DNA of 64,000 bases, taken from the NCBI RefSeq assembly GCF_019428685.1, contig NZ_CP080095.1, positions 744,001 through 808,000 of the forward strand, in the 5' to 3' direction. The stretch comes from Paraburkholderia edwinii. Lineage in GTDB: Bacteria > Pseudomonadota > Gammaproteobacteria > Burkholderiales > Burkholderiaceae. Shown piece by piece: positions 46,734-56,572 of this stretch. Made by a program: the position numbers and the translations under genes. The notes beneath the pieces were generated by a model. It had not been told where the DNA came from, ran no database searches, and saw only the letters and a program-made list of their open reading frames with translations. How positions within the stretch are numbered: position 1 is the first letter of the stretch; each line of letters starts with the position of its first letter.

Positions 46734-48625
46734 TGGATTCTCTTCTGACGGAGTTCTATAACCAGGAGGCGCTCTACCTGCACGAGCTGATGGACGAGTT
46801 TTCGAGCGCGCACGCGAAGATTGGCCGTCGACTCGGCATGCAGGCCTCGGCAATCAATGATCCCTACGTGCAGCGATTGATACAGGCGTTCAGCTTCGTT
46901 TCGGCGCGCATGCAGATGAGGCTGGCAGCGGAGTTTCCGCAATTCACCGAGGATCTGCTGCAGACGATTTACCCGAACTATACGGCGCCGACGCCGGCCA
47001 TCTCCGTTGCGCGGTTATTTCCTGACCACAGCGAAGGCGATCTGACTGCCGGCTTTCTGGTCAAGCGCGGCACGACCTTCAGAAGCAAAGTGCCGGAGGG
47101 CGAGAAGTCGGCGTGCCAGTATCAAAGCAGTCAGGACGTCGTACTGTATCCGCTCGAAGTCGTTAGCGCACACCTCACCGGCGTTCCACCGGATATACCT
47201 TCGCTTAACCGCCGGATTTCCTCGGCGGCGGGCGCAGTGAAGGGTGCTTTGCGCATCCGGTTGCGGACGACAAACGGTTGCAGGGTCGCGGATCTACAAG
47301 GTCTCGAACGGTTGCCCTTCTATCTCACGGGTGCCGAGTCAAGCTCGTCTCGCCTGTTCGAACTGCTGCATGTCGCGGCAATCGCAACCGTCACCGCGGA
47401 ACCTGGACAATTTGGCGCCGCCGGCGCGCAACTTCATGTCGTCGATTGCGATGCGCTTGTGCACGAAGGCATGGATCCCGGTCATAGCGTGTTGCCTTTG
47501 CAGCGAGCCAGGTTTCATGGGCAAAACCTGTTGCATGAGTACTTTGCCTGTCCGTCGAGGTTTTACTTCTTCACGCTCGCCGGATTGCACGGCGCATTTG
47601 CCAATCTTGGTGGCTCCGAAGCTGAGATCGTCGTGCTCCTGAGCCAGTCGGCCATAGAACTCGCGGGGCATGTCGACGCGGGAAACTTCGCGCTTTTTTG
47701 TACGCCCGTCGTGAATCTCTTCCAACTCAGGATCGACTCCGCGGAACTGGTGGAAGGCAGCCTCGAGGTACCGTTGCGCCCCATGCCGTTGCATCCGTTG
47801 GATTACGAGGTATTTGCCGTGGAGCGCGTATTCGGGCACGTTGAGGCGAATTCGGAAAAGCTCGAATTTGTGCCGCGCCACCACGTGCTACACGACGACG
47901 AAGGAGACCACGGACGCTACTATGCGGTGCGGCGTGGCCCGAGGGTGCGCGGCAATATCGCTCGCCGTTACGGCACGCGCACGTCGCATAGAGCGAGCGA
48001 AATTTATGTTTCGCTTGTCGATCGCGATGGTCTTCCCTATCCCGAGCGCCTTGACTACCTTTCAGCAGACGTCCTGGCGACAAACGGAGACTTGCCTCAA
48101 CTGCTTGACTACGACGGCTGTGACGATCTCGAGGCGATGCACTCGATGCCTGTCGCCCAGATCGGATTGGTCTGTCGCCCGAGCGCGCCCCGCTCATATC
48201 TCGCTCAGCGTGAGACCGCATGGAAGCTGATTTGCCAATTGAGCCTCGGACACGCGCTATTGAGGCCATCGCGCGCGGTTGCTTCGAGCGATTCGTTACA
48301 GGAAACACTGCGTCTTTTCGTGATGCCGGACGACACGGCGCGCCGAGCGCAGATCGATAGCATCGTATCGATGCACGTGGAGACCGTAACCAGAAAATTG
48401 CCTTGCAGTACGAACTTCGTGCTGGCACGCGGTGCGCGGGTGTGCCTCGGTGTCGACGAATCCGGTTTTCAGGGGACCAGCCCCTATCTGCTTGGACTCG
48501 TGCTCGAACATTATCTTTCGAGGCAGGTTTCGATTCACTCGTTCGTACAGATAGAAATGCATTCCGTTCAGCGTGGCTTGATCGCGCGTTGGCCGGTACG
48601 AAGGGGAATGCGCAGTGTCGCATAA
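46733..48625 (+). CDS. Second TssF-family baseplate protein
   Basis: The 630-residue product is clearly a TssF: LTEFYNQEALYLHELMDEFS at the start, FPQFTEDLLQTIYPNYTAPTP, FHGQNLLHEYFACPSRFYFF and SPYLLGLVLEHYLSRQVSIHSF. Each has a counterpart at the same place in the first TssF, and the lengths differ by one residue, so it is a paralog from duplication followed by strong divergence. No second tssG accompanies it. The ATG overlaps the tssA stop by one base. Confidence 0.88.
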   Translation: MDSLLTEFYNQEALYLHELMDEFSSAHAKIGRRLGMQASAINDPYVQRLIQAFSFVSARMQMRLAAEFPQFTEDLLQTIYPNYTAPTPAISVARLFPDHSEGDLTAGFLVKRGTTFRSKVPEGEKSACQYQSSQDVVLYPLEVVSAHLTGVPPDIPSLNRRISSAAGAVKGALRIRLRTTNGCRVADLQGLERLPFYLTGAESSSSRLFELLHVAAIATVTAEPGQFGAAGAQLHVVDCDALVHEGMDPGHSVLPLQRARFHGQNLLHEYFACPSRFYFFTLAGLHGAFANLGGSEAEIVVLLSQSAIELAGHVDAGNFALFCTPVVNLFQLRIDSAELVEGSLEVPLRPMPLHPLDYEVFAVERVFGHVEANSEKLEFVPRHHVLHDDEGDHGRYYAVRRGPRVRGNIARRYGTRTSHRASEIYVSLVDRDGLPYPERLDYLSADVLATNGDLPQLLDYDGCDDLEAMHSMPVAQIGLVCRPSAPRSYLAQRETAWKLICQLSLGHALLRPSRAVASSDSLQETLRLFVMPDDTARRAQIDSIVSMHVETVTRKLPCSTNFVLARGARVCLGVDESGFQGTSPYLLGLVLEHYLSRQVSIHSFVQIEMHSVQRGLIARWPVRRGMRSVA

Positions 48626-48698
48626 ATGCTGATATTCAATTCCATGAGTAATTTTCAATTCTTCACATATCCGGTCCGGAAATCGATTGAATGCTTTA

Positions 48699-48723
48699 TA
48701 TAATTCGTTTGCATGACGAATTA
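48699..48723 (+). promoter_or_regulatory. Operator-like inverted repeat over a -10 box before vgrG
   Basis: In the AT-rich 144-base gap upstream of vgrG, TATAAT (48699-48704) overlaps the left arm of a perfect inverted repeat: TAATTCGT (48701-48708), spacer TTGCATG, ACGAATTA (48716-48723). ATCGATT also occurs twice nearby (about 48682 and 48764). This looks like a repressible promoter for the vgrG-RHS module. No -35 box is clear. Confidence 0.5.
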
Positions 48724-48769
48724 GCGTTGAATATTTAAAAAACACCGACGAAATTGAAAAATCGATTCC

Positions 48770-50890
48770 ATGCCGAAATTCACAGCAACCCGAACGATTT
48801 CCGCACGCGGTGCCTCGCTTCCCACGTCGGTTTCAGGCGAGCCGCTGCTTAAGTTACGTTCTGTCAGAGGCACCGAGCGCTTATCCGAAATCTATGAGTA
48901 TTCGCTCCACCTGTACACGCCGGCTGACCCGTCGCTGAGCGACGAGCTGACATCGAACCTCGACCTGAAGGCCATGATCGGCAAATCGCTGACCGTCACC
49001 ATTGATCTCGATGGGGCCGGAGCCTCGTCGCGGAGCCCTGCGCCGCAAGCAAACACGGGCGCCGGCAAACGCGAGATCAGCGGACTCGTCTTCGCGGCGA
49101 AGTACCTCGGTCGAAATGCCCGTCAAAGCCACTATCAGATCACGATAAAGCCGTGGATAGAGCTGGCCCGGCAGCGCACCGACTACCGCATTTTCCAGCG
49201 GCAGTCGGTCGTCGAAATTATCGACAGCGTGCTGAAGGACCAATACATGTATTCCTATGTCAAACGCTTGAGCAATGACTATGCGAAGCTCGAGTATCAG
49301 GTTCAGTACGGGGAATCTGACTTCGCGTTCATACAGCGTCTGATGCAGGAACACGGCATCTACTGGTTTTTCGAGCATTCGAACGGTTTTCACCGCATGG
49401 TACTGGTCGATCAGATCAGCGCGCACAAATTCGCGGACAGTGAGGCCTATCGAACGCTTCTCTACAAGACATCGGACGGCCGCATCGACGAGGAGCACAT
49501 TAGCGAGTTCGATATTACTCAGAGTCTTCGTCCGGGTGTATGGACCACCGACGACTACGACTTCACCAAACCGAAGGCCGTTATCACGGCGAGCAATGAG
49601 TTGCCGCAGCATACCGCGCACAATCAGCTCGAGCGCTATGAATGGCCAGGCGATTACGTCGACCCGGCGCAAGGCGATGCGTTTGCTCGAGTGCGTATGC
49701 AGCAGTTGCGCGCGGAGGGTGAAACCGGTCATGGCAAGGGCAACGTGCGCAATATCGCGTGCGGCACGGTGTTTGAGCTCGACCGCTATCCCGTCGGGAG
49801 CGCGAACCAGAAATACCTGGTGCTGGGCGCGACCTTTGACGGTCGGGAAATCGTCGATGCAACGCAGACCGGCGACTATGCGATCACGACCGAATTCGAC
49901 GTACAGCCTGCCAATACGATGTATCGGCCGCGACGAACCATATCGAGGCCCCGCACGACCGGACCGCAAACCGCGATCGTCACGGGAGCGCCAGGTAGCG
50001 AGATATGGACCAACGAGTACGGGCAGGTCAAACTGAAATTTCACTGGGACCGTTCACCGGTGAAGGACCAGAACTCTTCCTGCTGGGTTCGGGTGTCCTA
50101 TCCGTGGACAGGCACGAACTATGGGTCGATCAATATTCCCCGGGTCGGGACTGAAGTGATTGTCGATTTCGAGAACGGCGATCCGGATCGACCGATTGTG
50201 ACGGGCCGGGTTTACAACGCGGCATCGATGCCGCCGTGGACGTTGCCCGATAACGCGACGCAAAGCGGAACATTGACACGTTCGTCAAAAAACGGCGCGT
50301 ACGGGAACGCGAATGCGATCCGCTTCGAGGACAGGACAGGCGCGGAAGAACTCTGGATTCACGCAGAGAAAGATCAGCGCATCGAAGTGGAGCACGACGA
50401 GAGCCACTGGGTCGGGAATGACCGGAAGAAGAAAATCGACGGCAACGAGACAGTGCACGTCCAGAAGAATCGCACGGAAACGGTTGCGATGAACGAGACC
50501 ATCGCGGTCGGAATGAACCGGACCGAGGCCGTTGGTATGAACGAGACCGTCGTCGTTGGACTCAACCGGATGATTTCGACCCTCGTCAGTCAGGAGGTAT
50601 CGGTTGGCATGAACGGGATGTATTCGGTCGGAGTCATGCGGACGGATTCGGTTGGCGTCAATTATCAGTTGAGCGTCGGGCAGAACCTGCAGGCCAGCGC
50701 GGGGAAGGTGCTCAACGTCAGTTCCGGAGGGACGGCCGCTTACACCGCAAAAGACAAGCTCACGCTGCAATGCGGGCAGGCGGCTATATCGCTCGAGAGC
50801 AATGGAAACATTGTGATTAGCGGCAAGATCGTTGGCATCCAGGGCGCGCAACAGGTGGGAATCAATGGCGGTGTCGTGGACATCAACTGA
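48770..50890 (+). CDS. vgrG: T6SS spike protein VgrG (TssI)
   Basis: VgrG trimers form the puncturing tip on the Hcp tube. The 706-residue product has a gp27-like N-terminal region (YGESDFAFIQRLMQEHGIYWFFEH), a gp5 OB-fold region (WTNEYGQVKLKFHWDR, CWVRVSYPWTGTNYGSINIPRVGTEVIVDFENGDPDRPIVTGRVYN, split here only for reading) and a C-terminal beta-helix needle with repeats from about residue 555. It ends GVVDIN without an extra effector domain, so cargo should attach through the PAAR-like/RHS partners downstream. Confidence 0.94.
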   Translation: MPKFTATRTISARGASLPTSVSGEPLLKLRSVRGTERLSEIYEYSLHLYTPADPSLSDELTSNLDLKAMIGKSLTVTIDLDGAGASSRSPAPQANTGAGKREISGLVFAAKYLGRNARQSHYQITIKPWIELARQRTDYRIFQRQSVVEIIDSVLKDQYMYSYVKRLSNDYAKLEYQVQYGESDFAFIQRLMQEHGIYWFFEHSNGFHRMVLVDQISAHKFADSEAYRTLLYKTSDGRIDEEHISEFDITQSLRPGVWTTDDYDFTKPKAVITASNELPQHTAHNQLERYEWPGDYVDPAQGDAFARVRMQQLRAEGETGHGKGNVRNIACGTVFELDRYPVGSANQKYLVLGATFDGREIVDATQTGDYAITTEFDVQPANTMYRPRRTISRPRTTGPQTAIVTGAPGSEIWTNEYGQVKLKFHWDRSPVKDQNSSCWVRVSYPWTGTNYGSINIPRVGTEVIVDFENGDPDRPIVTGRVYNAASMPPWTLPDNATQSGTLTRSSKNGAYGNANAIRFEDRTGAEELWIHAEKDQRIEVEHDESHWVGNDRKKKIDGNETVHVQKNRTETVAMNETIAVGMNRTEAVGMNETVVVGLNRMISTLVSQEVSVGMNGMYSVGVMRTDSVGVNYQLSVGQNLQASAGKVLNVSSGGTAAYTAKDKLTLQCGQAAISLESNGNIVISGKIVGIQGAQQVGINGGVVDIN
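50448..50660 (+). repeat. Needle repeats in the VgrG C-terminus
   Basis: An eight-residue period is repeated here, with forms VAMNETIA, VGMNRTEA, VGMNETVV and VGLNRMIS, then weaker copies with VSVGMNG and DSVGVNY. The DNA repeats GGTATGAACGAGACC-type units. This is the gp5-like triple beta-helix and a plausible recombination hot spot between vgrG genes. Confidence 0.75.
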
Positions 50891-50936
50891 TCGGATCGCG
50901 CCTTGCTATTCCCAAAAACCAATGGAGGGTTTGTTC

Positions 50937-52271
50937 GTGGAGTTCGTTAACAGAACGCCGTTTTCTGCGCTTTGCTTTAGCGGGCTGGATCTGGAAGACG
51001 AAAAATTTCACGTGGCCGTGGTGAAAGTCGGTTACAGGCTGGAGCCGGCGGGCAAGGCGGGTCACTTCATCGCGAAGACTCTGGAAGAAGCGCCCGCTTT
51101 ATGCATGAAGGACGAATACTATGGCGATGCGAATCACAGCAGTGTCCGGGAAGAAAGCGACCTTGCGCACTATAAGCCGCGCTGTGACGTGATTTTCCGT
51201 GGCAGCGCATACGCGCCGCAAGGCAAGCCGGCAGCCGGGTGGGACGTGCGAGTCAGGATCAGCGCGCCAGCCTCGTCATTCGACGTCGTCACGTCGCACC
51301 GGAACGTGACGTCTATGCTCCATCTCAATCCTGAGTTGGACGCGCGTTATGAGGAGCGCTGGCCTGTGCCGGCCGCGCAGTCCGTTGAGCCGGAACGGAC
51401 GGCTTCGCAGACGGTCTTGCTCGAAAAGTCCTTACGTATAAGCGGTCAGCGTGAGTTTCAGCGTCATGGGGACGGGTGGCGGCTGAGCAACCCTCAAGCT
51501 GCGACGCACGTCCCCATGCGCTGGGAACATGCGTTCGGCGGCAGCAGCGTGGTGCGCAATCCTGCGCATGCGCATGATCCGAAGCAACCGGAATTCCTTC
51601 TGAACGAAGTCTGCTACAGCAATCCGCTGGGTTGCGGATGGATTGAGCAGCGCCATTTCGACGCGTTGCGTGACGCGCAGCAGGAACCGCTTGTGCGACT
51701 GCCGGCGCCTCAAATCGAGGCGCCGCAGCAGGGGGTTCAGCAGCCGGTTCAGACGCGCCATCCGGATCGGTTCGATGCAGCGAATCCGGATGAATTTATC
51801 CGTATCGTACAAGGCTACGGCCACCACCCCGCCGGCTTGGGTATCGTCGGGCGGTGCTGGGTTCCTAGACTGCAATTGGCGGGGACATTCAACGAGAAAT
51901 GGAAAAGCGTGCGTTGGCCCTACCTGCCTCACGACTACGACTTCGGATACTGGAACTGCGCGCCGAGAGACCAGCAAATCGAGGCGCTTCCGCCGGATGC
52001 CCGTATCGAGTTGTGGAACCTTGCTGATCCGGCACACACGTCGGATGGGTATCTCCGGGTCGACTTGCCCGAAGACTGGCCTTTCGTGCACATCTATTTG
52101 CACGACGGTTTAGGGCTGCCTGTACCGATGATGACCGACACGCTCGTCATCGATACCGACGCGATGTCGTTGACGCTCACGCATCGCGTCCAGTTCGCCG
52201 AGAAGCCTGACATTGAACGCGTGGAAGCGTGGGTCCATCGGCAGCCGGAGCCGTTCCGCAAGCCCGTGTGA
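50937..52271 (+). CDS. DUF2169 protein, T6SS effector adaptor
   Basis: The 444-residue protein starts MEFVNRTPFSALCFSGLD, the usual beginning of DUF2169 proteins. I chose the GTG at 50937 because GGAGGG lies 7 bases upstream; an ATG five codons earlier sits on that site. Further family segments are KPRCDVIFRGSAYAP, MRWEHAFGG and RWPYLPHDYDFGYWNCAP. DUF2169 proteins are encoded between vgrG and PAAR/effector genes and act as loading adaptors in the characterised cases. Its place between vgrG and the PAAR-like gene agrees. Confidence 0.85.
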   Translation: MEFVNRTPFSALCFSGLDLEDEKFHVAVVKVGYRLEPAGKAGHFIAKTLEEAPALCMKDEYYGDANHSSVREESDLAHYKPRCDVIFRGSAYAPQGKPAAGWDVRVRISAPASSFDVVTSHRNVTSMLHLNPELDARYEERWPVPAAQSVEPERTASQTVLLEKSLRISGQREFQRHGDGWRLSNPQAATHVPMRWEHAFGGSSVVRNPAHAHDPKQPEFLLNEVCYSNPLGCGWIEQRHFDALRDAQQEPLVRLPAPQIEAPQQGVQQPVQTRHPDRFDAANPDEFIRIVQGYGHHPAGLGIVGRCWVPRLQLAGTFNEKWKSVRWPYLPHDYDFGYWNCAPRDQQIEALPPDARIELWNLADPAHTSDGYLRVDLPEDWPFVHIYLHDGLGLPVPMMTDTLVIDTDAMSLTLTHRVQFAEKPDIERVEAWVHRQPEPFRKPV

Positions 52272-52328
52272 AAGCGCCTCTTTATTCGGTGGCAATCCGC
52301 CGCCGTGACCTTTGAAATATCTCTCGCG

Positions 52329-52685
52329 ATGGCCACTGCACTTACTGCGCGCCGGGATGGCGCATGGTTGATTATCAGTCTCGTCCCGGACGTTTGCCTG
52401 ACGCCGATGGGCAGCGTTCCGGTTCCAGTTCCTTATCAGGTCACCGCGACGCTTGGCTCGGCACAAGCGACGACAACCACCGTGAATGTGAGGGGTGACC
52501 CCGCGTTCGTCTATGCCGATAGCTTCGTACCGACCACACAAGGAGGGGAAGCCGGCACGCTAGGTGGCGTCAAGAGCGGGACGACGGCACAAAAGACGAG
52601 ACCGCTATTGCACAGCAATACGGTGAAGTTTCAGGGCAAAGCCATCGTTCGCAGTAACGATCTCTTCTGGATGAATGGGCCCTGA
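52329..52685 (+). CDS. PAAR-like DUF4150 protein
   Basis: The 118-residue product fits DUF4150, a PAAR-like domain that sharpens the VgrG tip: LVPDVCLTPMGSVPVPVPYQ, then a beta-rich stretch, VNVRGDPAFVYADSFVPTT, GTLGGVKSG and a C-terminal KAIVRSNDLFWMN. A GTG eight codons upstream is an alternative start. It probably bridges VgrG and the RHS protein encoded 131 bases downstream. Confidence 0.8.
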   Translation: MATALTARRDGAWLIISLVPDVCLTPMGSVPVPVPYQVTATLGSAQATTTTVNVRGDPAFVYADSFVPTTQGGEAGTLGGVKSGTTAQKTRPLLHSNTVKFQGKAIVRSNDLFWMNGP

Positions 52686-52816
52686 CAGCATGTGCGATTG
52701 ACCGATGACGAGGGAGGCGGCGAGCTTCGCCATGTCGCGCGCCTATGATCGACGGCATTCTTGGGTCCAGTAACAGGTCGATAAAGTCGAATCGGGATGG
52801 TGAAGGTGTTAAAGCT

Positions 52817-55800
52817 ATGGTAAGCGAACATTACGTCAAAGTTCAGTTGGGCATCGTTCCTGTGTCCCAATCGGGAAACACGGTTGGCAATCCGGCGCAG
52901 GGGGACGTCATTACGTCTGGCCCTTTCGGCCTGATCGGGAAACATAAGGGTAAAAACCTGAAAGAGACCGACCCGGACTGGCAGGCGCACCTCCATGACG
53001 TCCTGGATATGTTTGGGAATCTTCCGGTCATCGGCGTTCTGTTTAATGCGATCAACGCAGGCGTGTATATCGCTGAAGGCAACATCGCGGGTGCAACGGA
53101 AGCGCTCACCATGACGGTCATGGATCTTCTTCCCGGAGGGGGCCAGGTTGCTTCGGTGGGGAAGGCTGCTGAAGATATCGGGAAGCTAGCGGAAAAAGCC
53201 GGTGTCAAGCTTGCGGAGGGGGAGGCGGAAAAGGCAGCTAAGGCTGTCGTCGAGAAGCAGCTTGAGAAGCAGGCCGAAATAAAAGCTGAAAAGGAGGCCG
53301 CGGAAAAGGCCGAAAAGGATGCACAAAAAAAGGCCGAGGAAGAGGCTAAAAAGGAGGCGGATAAAAAGGCCAAAGAAGGTGGTCAGGTCGAGCAAGGCGA
53401 AAACAAAAAGTGCGAAGGCAGCGGTGGGGTGGGGCATCCGGTCAATCCGATAACGGGTGTCAAATACCTCACGGGCGACGAAGATCTGGATTTCGAACTA
53501 CCCGCTGTGTTGCCATTACGCTGGCAGCGCACCTATTTTTCTGACATGACCGGCAACGGCTGGTTGGGACAAGGTTGGTCGCTTCCGTTTTCATCGTTCC
53601 TGAAGCGCACGAACGATACGCTACTGATGGTCGATTCTCAGGGCAATGAGATGCGTTTGCCCACTCTGCAGCCAGGCGATTGCAAGCCTCTGCGCAGCGT
53701 CAATTTCCATGTCAGCAGCGAGGCGAACGGGCGTTACCGGTTCACGTCTGCGGATGGCGGGACGCATTACCTTTTCGCGCCTCTGACCGTCAATGCCGAC
53801 CCAGGTGACGCCGATCGTTCCCGCTGTATTCCGCTGGTAGGCATCGAAGACCGCCATGGAAACCACATCCGTGTGTTGTACGACGATGCCGGGTTTCCCG
53901 AACTCATTCACGATGCGGCCGGTCGTACGCTCAGGCTCGAGTACATCACATTGCGTCTTCACGACGCGCTGACGGTCCGGCGACTCAGCCGCGTCATGCT
54001 GGGCGCGGAGGTACTCGTCTCTTATGCGTATTCGGATGCGGGAGATCTGGCGCGGGTATGCAACGCGGAGCGGCACATCACGCGCGAATACCTGTATAGA
54101 AACCACGTCCTGATCGAACATAGCCTTCCCGGCGCACTGATCGCGCGGTACACCTATGACGAGTACACGTCGAACGGAAAAGTGCAGCGCATCGAAAACA
54201 ATCTCGGACAATGCTGGCAATTTCGCTATCTGTCCGACAGGACGGAACTGACGAACCCGCTCGGCCAGACCGAATGGTTCTTCTTCGATGAGCGGAACAT
54301 GCTGGTGGGCCGTACCGACGCAGCCGGAAACACCACGCGCTTCGATGTCGATGGCAGCGGCAATACGGTTCTGGTCACCGACCCTGCTCAGCGCGTGACG
54401 CTTGCGACCTACGACATGTGGGGAAATAGAACGTCGGTCATGGACCCGGCAGGCCAGCGCACGGAGATCCTGTATCACCCGCAGTGGCAGCGACCGACGC
54501 TCATGGTGGACGAAGCCGGCGCTGCCACACGCTACGAGTACGACGCAGCGGGCAACCTGCTGCAACGGACGAATGCGCTCGGACATAGTGTTGAGTTGGC
54601 TTACGACGAACGCGGACGCGTTGTTCAGGTTACTGACGAGCGCGGCGGAAGCCGGCAACTGCGATACGGCGAAACCGGACAGCTCATCAGCCAGACCGAC
54701 TGCTCGCGACAGACGACGCATTTTGTCTGGGATGATTGGGGGCATATGCAGTCGGTGACCAATGCCGCCGGTGAAACAACACGATACTCGTGCGACCGAC
54801 GGGGACGGGTGCTGAGGATCGAGCATGCCGACGGTAGCAGTGAGGCATTCGACTACGACGTACACGGCCGCCTGACTGCACATATCGACGCGCAAGGCGC
54901 ACGTACGCAATGGGAGTTGAACCCGGACGGCCTGCCTTCAGCGCGGATCGATGCGCTGGGACACCGTTTGCAGTACGAATACGATGCGTTAAGGCGCCTG
55001 TGCGTGCTGACCAATGAGAACGGCGCGCAATATCGCTTTGCCTACGATGCTGCCGGCCATGTGAGCGAAGAACGCGGCTTCGATGGGCGCGTGATCCGTC
55101 ACCGCTACGACGGGTCCGGACTGCTGATCGAACGGCTCGAACTGGGCACTCAGGCGGATACTGGAGTCGGTGCGCCGGACGACGGTCAGGCCGACATGCT
55201 ATGTACTGCGTTCGAGCGCGATGAGGCCGGACGCGTGATCGCCACGACGACGACACGCACACGCGACCAGCGCGTCGAGCGCATCACCTGGAAGCACGAC
55301 GCAGCCGGCAGGCTGATCGAGGCAGACAACCAGTGTTGTCGTCTGCAACGCAGTTACGACGCGCTCGGGCGGCTCGTCGCGGAGACGAGTCATGTCCTCG
55401 GCGAAGAACTGACGCTCACTTATGAATACGACGCGCTCGGTAATCGGACTGCAACGACGCTGCCGGATGCCCGGCAGATCAACTACCTGTTTTATGGTTC
55501 AGGCCATTTGCATCAGATCAATGTTGACGGCGACGTAATCTGCGACATTGAGCGGGATGTACTGCATCGGGAAGTGCGCCGCACGCAAGGCCGGCTCACC
55601 AGCCACTATCAGTATGATCGGATCGGGCGATTCATCGCGCAACAGGCGCTCGAAGAAGTGGCGTCCACGCGGCAGGTCACGCCGGTTATTTCGCGAACCT
55701 ACGACTATGACCGCGTCGGTAACGTGCGGCACGTGGTCGACCAGAACGGGCGCGCGCGCCACTATCAACACGATGCTTTGGGGCAGTTGATTCAGGCTGA

Positions 55801-56572
55801 CCAGGAAATTTTCTCGTTCGATCCCGCCCATAACATGTTCAACCGGTCCGGTTCTCCAGTGGTCGCGAATAACCGCGTAACAGAATTCGCGGACAGAACG
55901 TATATCTACGACCCATACGGGAATGTCGTCGAAAAGGCGACCGGTTTCGGCACACGAATACAGTTCGATTACTCACCAACGCACCTCGTCGAGCGCGTGC
56001 GTATCACGGGTGATGCCGGGGATACGAATGTCGAATATGGCTACGACGCGTTGGGCCGGCGCGTGTTCAAGAAAGACGCCTCAGGAACGACGCTATTCCT
56101 GTGGGAGTTCGGCCGTCTGCTCGGCGAGATGCGGCAGGGCCGCATGTTCGTTTATGTGTACGAGCACGAGAGCCAGGTTCCGCTCGCGCAGATCGAGGTG
56201 AGCAATGGCTTGGCCCACACCCAGGGACGTCAGTCGACAGTTCGTTATTACCACACGGATCAGTTCGGCGTTCCTCACGAATTGACTGACCGCGATGGAA
56301 AAGTGCAGTGGCGCGCCCGTTACCATGCGTGGGGCAATACGCGAAGTGTGATGTCCGATGATGTCGATCACTTGCGTGCGGGCGGTTCGCTTGTCCATCA
56401 GCCGTTGCGGTTAATGGGACATTACTTCGACCACGAGACCGGGCTCCATAACGATCAGTATCGATACTACGATCCCGATGCCGGGCGTTTCATGACACAG
56501 GCCTCGTCAGGTCTGGCTGACGGCGGCAATCCGTATCAATACCGTCCGCGCGAAGCGGGCGTTCCGATTTAA
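52817..56572 (+). CDS. RHS-repeat protein ending at the core, no fused toxin tip
   Basis: The 1251-residue protein has a short N-terminal region, then a helical segment with hydrophobic stretches (about 45-100), and a highly charged Lys/Glu/Ala helix (about 130-195). A DUF6531-like segment GHPVNPITGVKYLTGDEDL (near 205) leads into a long run of RHS/YD repeats. The core end is recognisable as GLHNDQYRYYDPDAGRF (about 1210). Normally DPxGL and a variable toxin follow; here the frame stops 25 or so residues later (GNPYQYRPREAGVPI). RHS cores form cocoons around toxins. The ATG at 52817 has GAAGG upstream; one at 52745 is possible. Confidence 0.88.
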   Translation: MVSEHYVKVQLGIVPVSQSGNTVGNPAQGDVITSGPFGLIGKHKGKNLKETDPDWQAHLHDVLDMFGNLPVIGVLFNAINAGVYIAEGNIAGATEALTMTVMDLLPGGGQVASVGKAAEDIGKLAEKAGVKLAEGEAEKAAKAVVEKQLEKQAEIKAEKEAAEKAEKDAQKKAEEEAKKEADKKAKEGGQVEQGENKKCEGSGGVGHPVNPITGVKYLTGDEDLDFELPAVLPLRWQRTYFSDMTGNGWLGQGWSLPFSSFLKRTNDTLLMVDSQGNEMRLPTLQPGDCKPLRSVNFHVSSEANGRYRFTSADGGTHYLFAPLTVNADPGDADRSRCIPLVGIEDRHGNHIRVLYDDAGFPELIHDAAGRTLRLEYITLRLHDALTVRRLSRVMLGAEVLVSYAYSDAGDLARVCNAERHITREYLYRNHVLIEHSLPGALIARYTYDEYTSNGKVQRIENNLGQCWQFRYLSDRTELTNPLGQTEWFFFDERNMLVGRTDAAGNTTRFDVDGSGNTVLVTDPAQRVTLATYDMWGNRTSVMDPAGQRTEILYHPQWQRPTLMVDEAGAATRYEYDAAGNLLQRTNALGHSVELAYDERGRVVQVTDERGGSRQLRYGETGQLISQTDCSRQTTHFVWDDWGHMQSVTNAAGETTRYSCDRRGRVLRIEHADGSSEAFDYDVHGRLTAHIDAQGARTQWELNPDGLPSARIDALGHRLQYEYDALRRLCVLTNENGAQYRFAYDAAGHVSEERGFDGRVIRHRYDGSGLLIERLELGTQADTGVGAPDDGQADMLCTAFERDEAGRVIATTTTRTRDQRVERITWKHDAAGRLIEADNQCCRLQRSYDALGRLVAETSHVLGEELTLTYEYDALGNRTATTLPDARQINYLFYGSGHLHQINVDGDVICDIERDVLHREVRRTQGRLTSHYQYDRIGRFIAQQALEEVASTRQVTPVISRTYDYDRVGNVRHVVDQNGRARHYQHDALGQLIQADQEIFSFDPAHNMFNRSGSPVVANNRVTEFADRTYIYDPYGNVVEKATGFGTRIQFDYSPTHLVERVRITGDAGDTNVEYGYDALGRRVFKKDASGTTLFLWEFGRLLGEMRQGRMFVYVYEHESQVPLAQIEVSNGLAHTQGRQSTVRYYHTDQFGVPHELTDRDGKVQWRARYHAWGNTRSVMSDDVDHLRAGGSLVHQPLRLMGHYFDHETGLHNDQYRYYDPDAGRFMTQASSGLADGGNPYQYRPREAGVPI

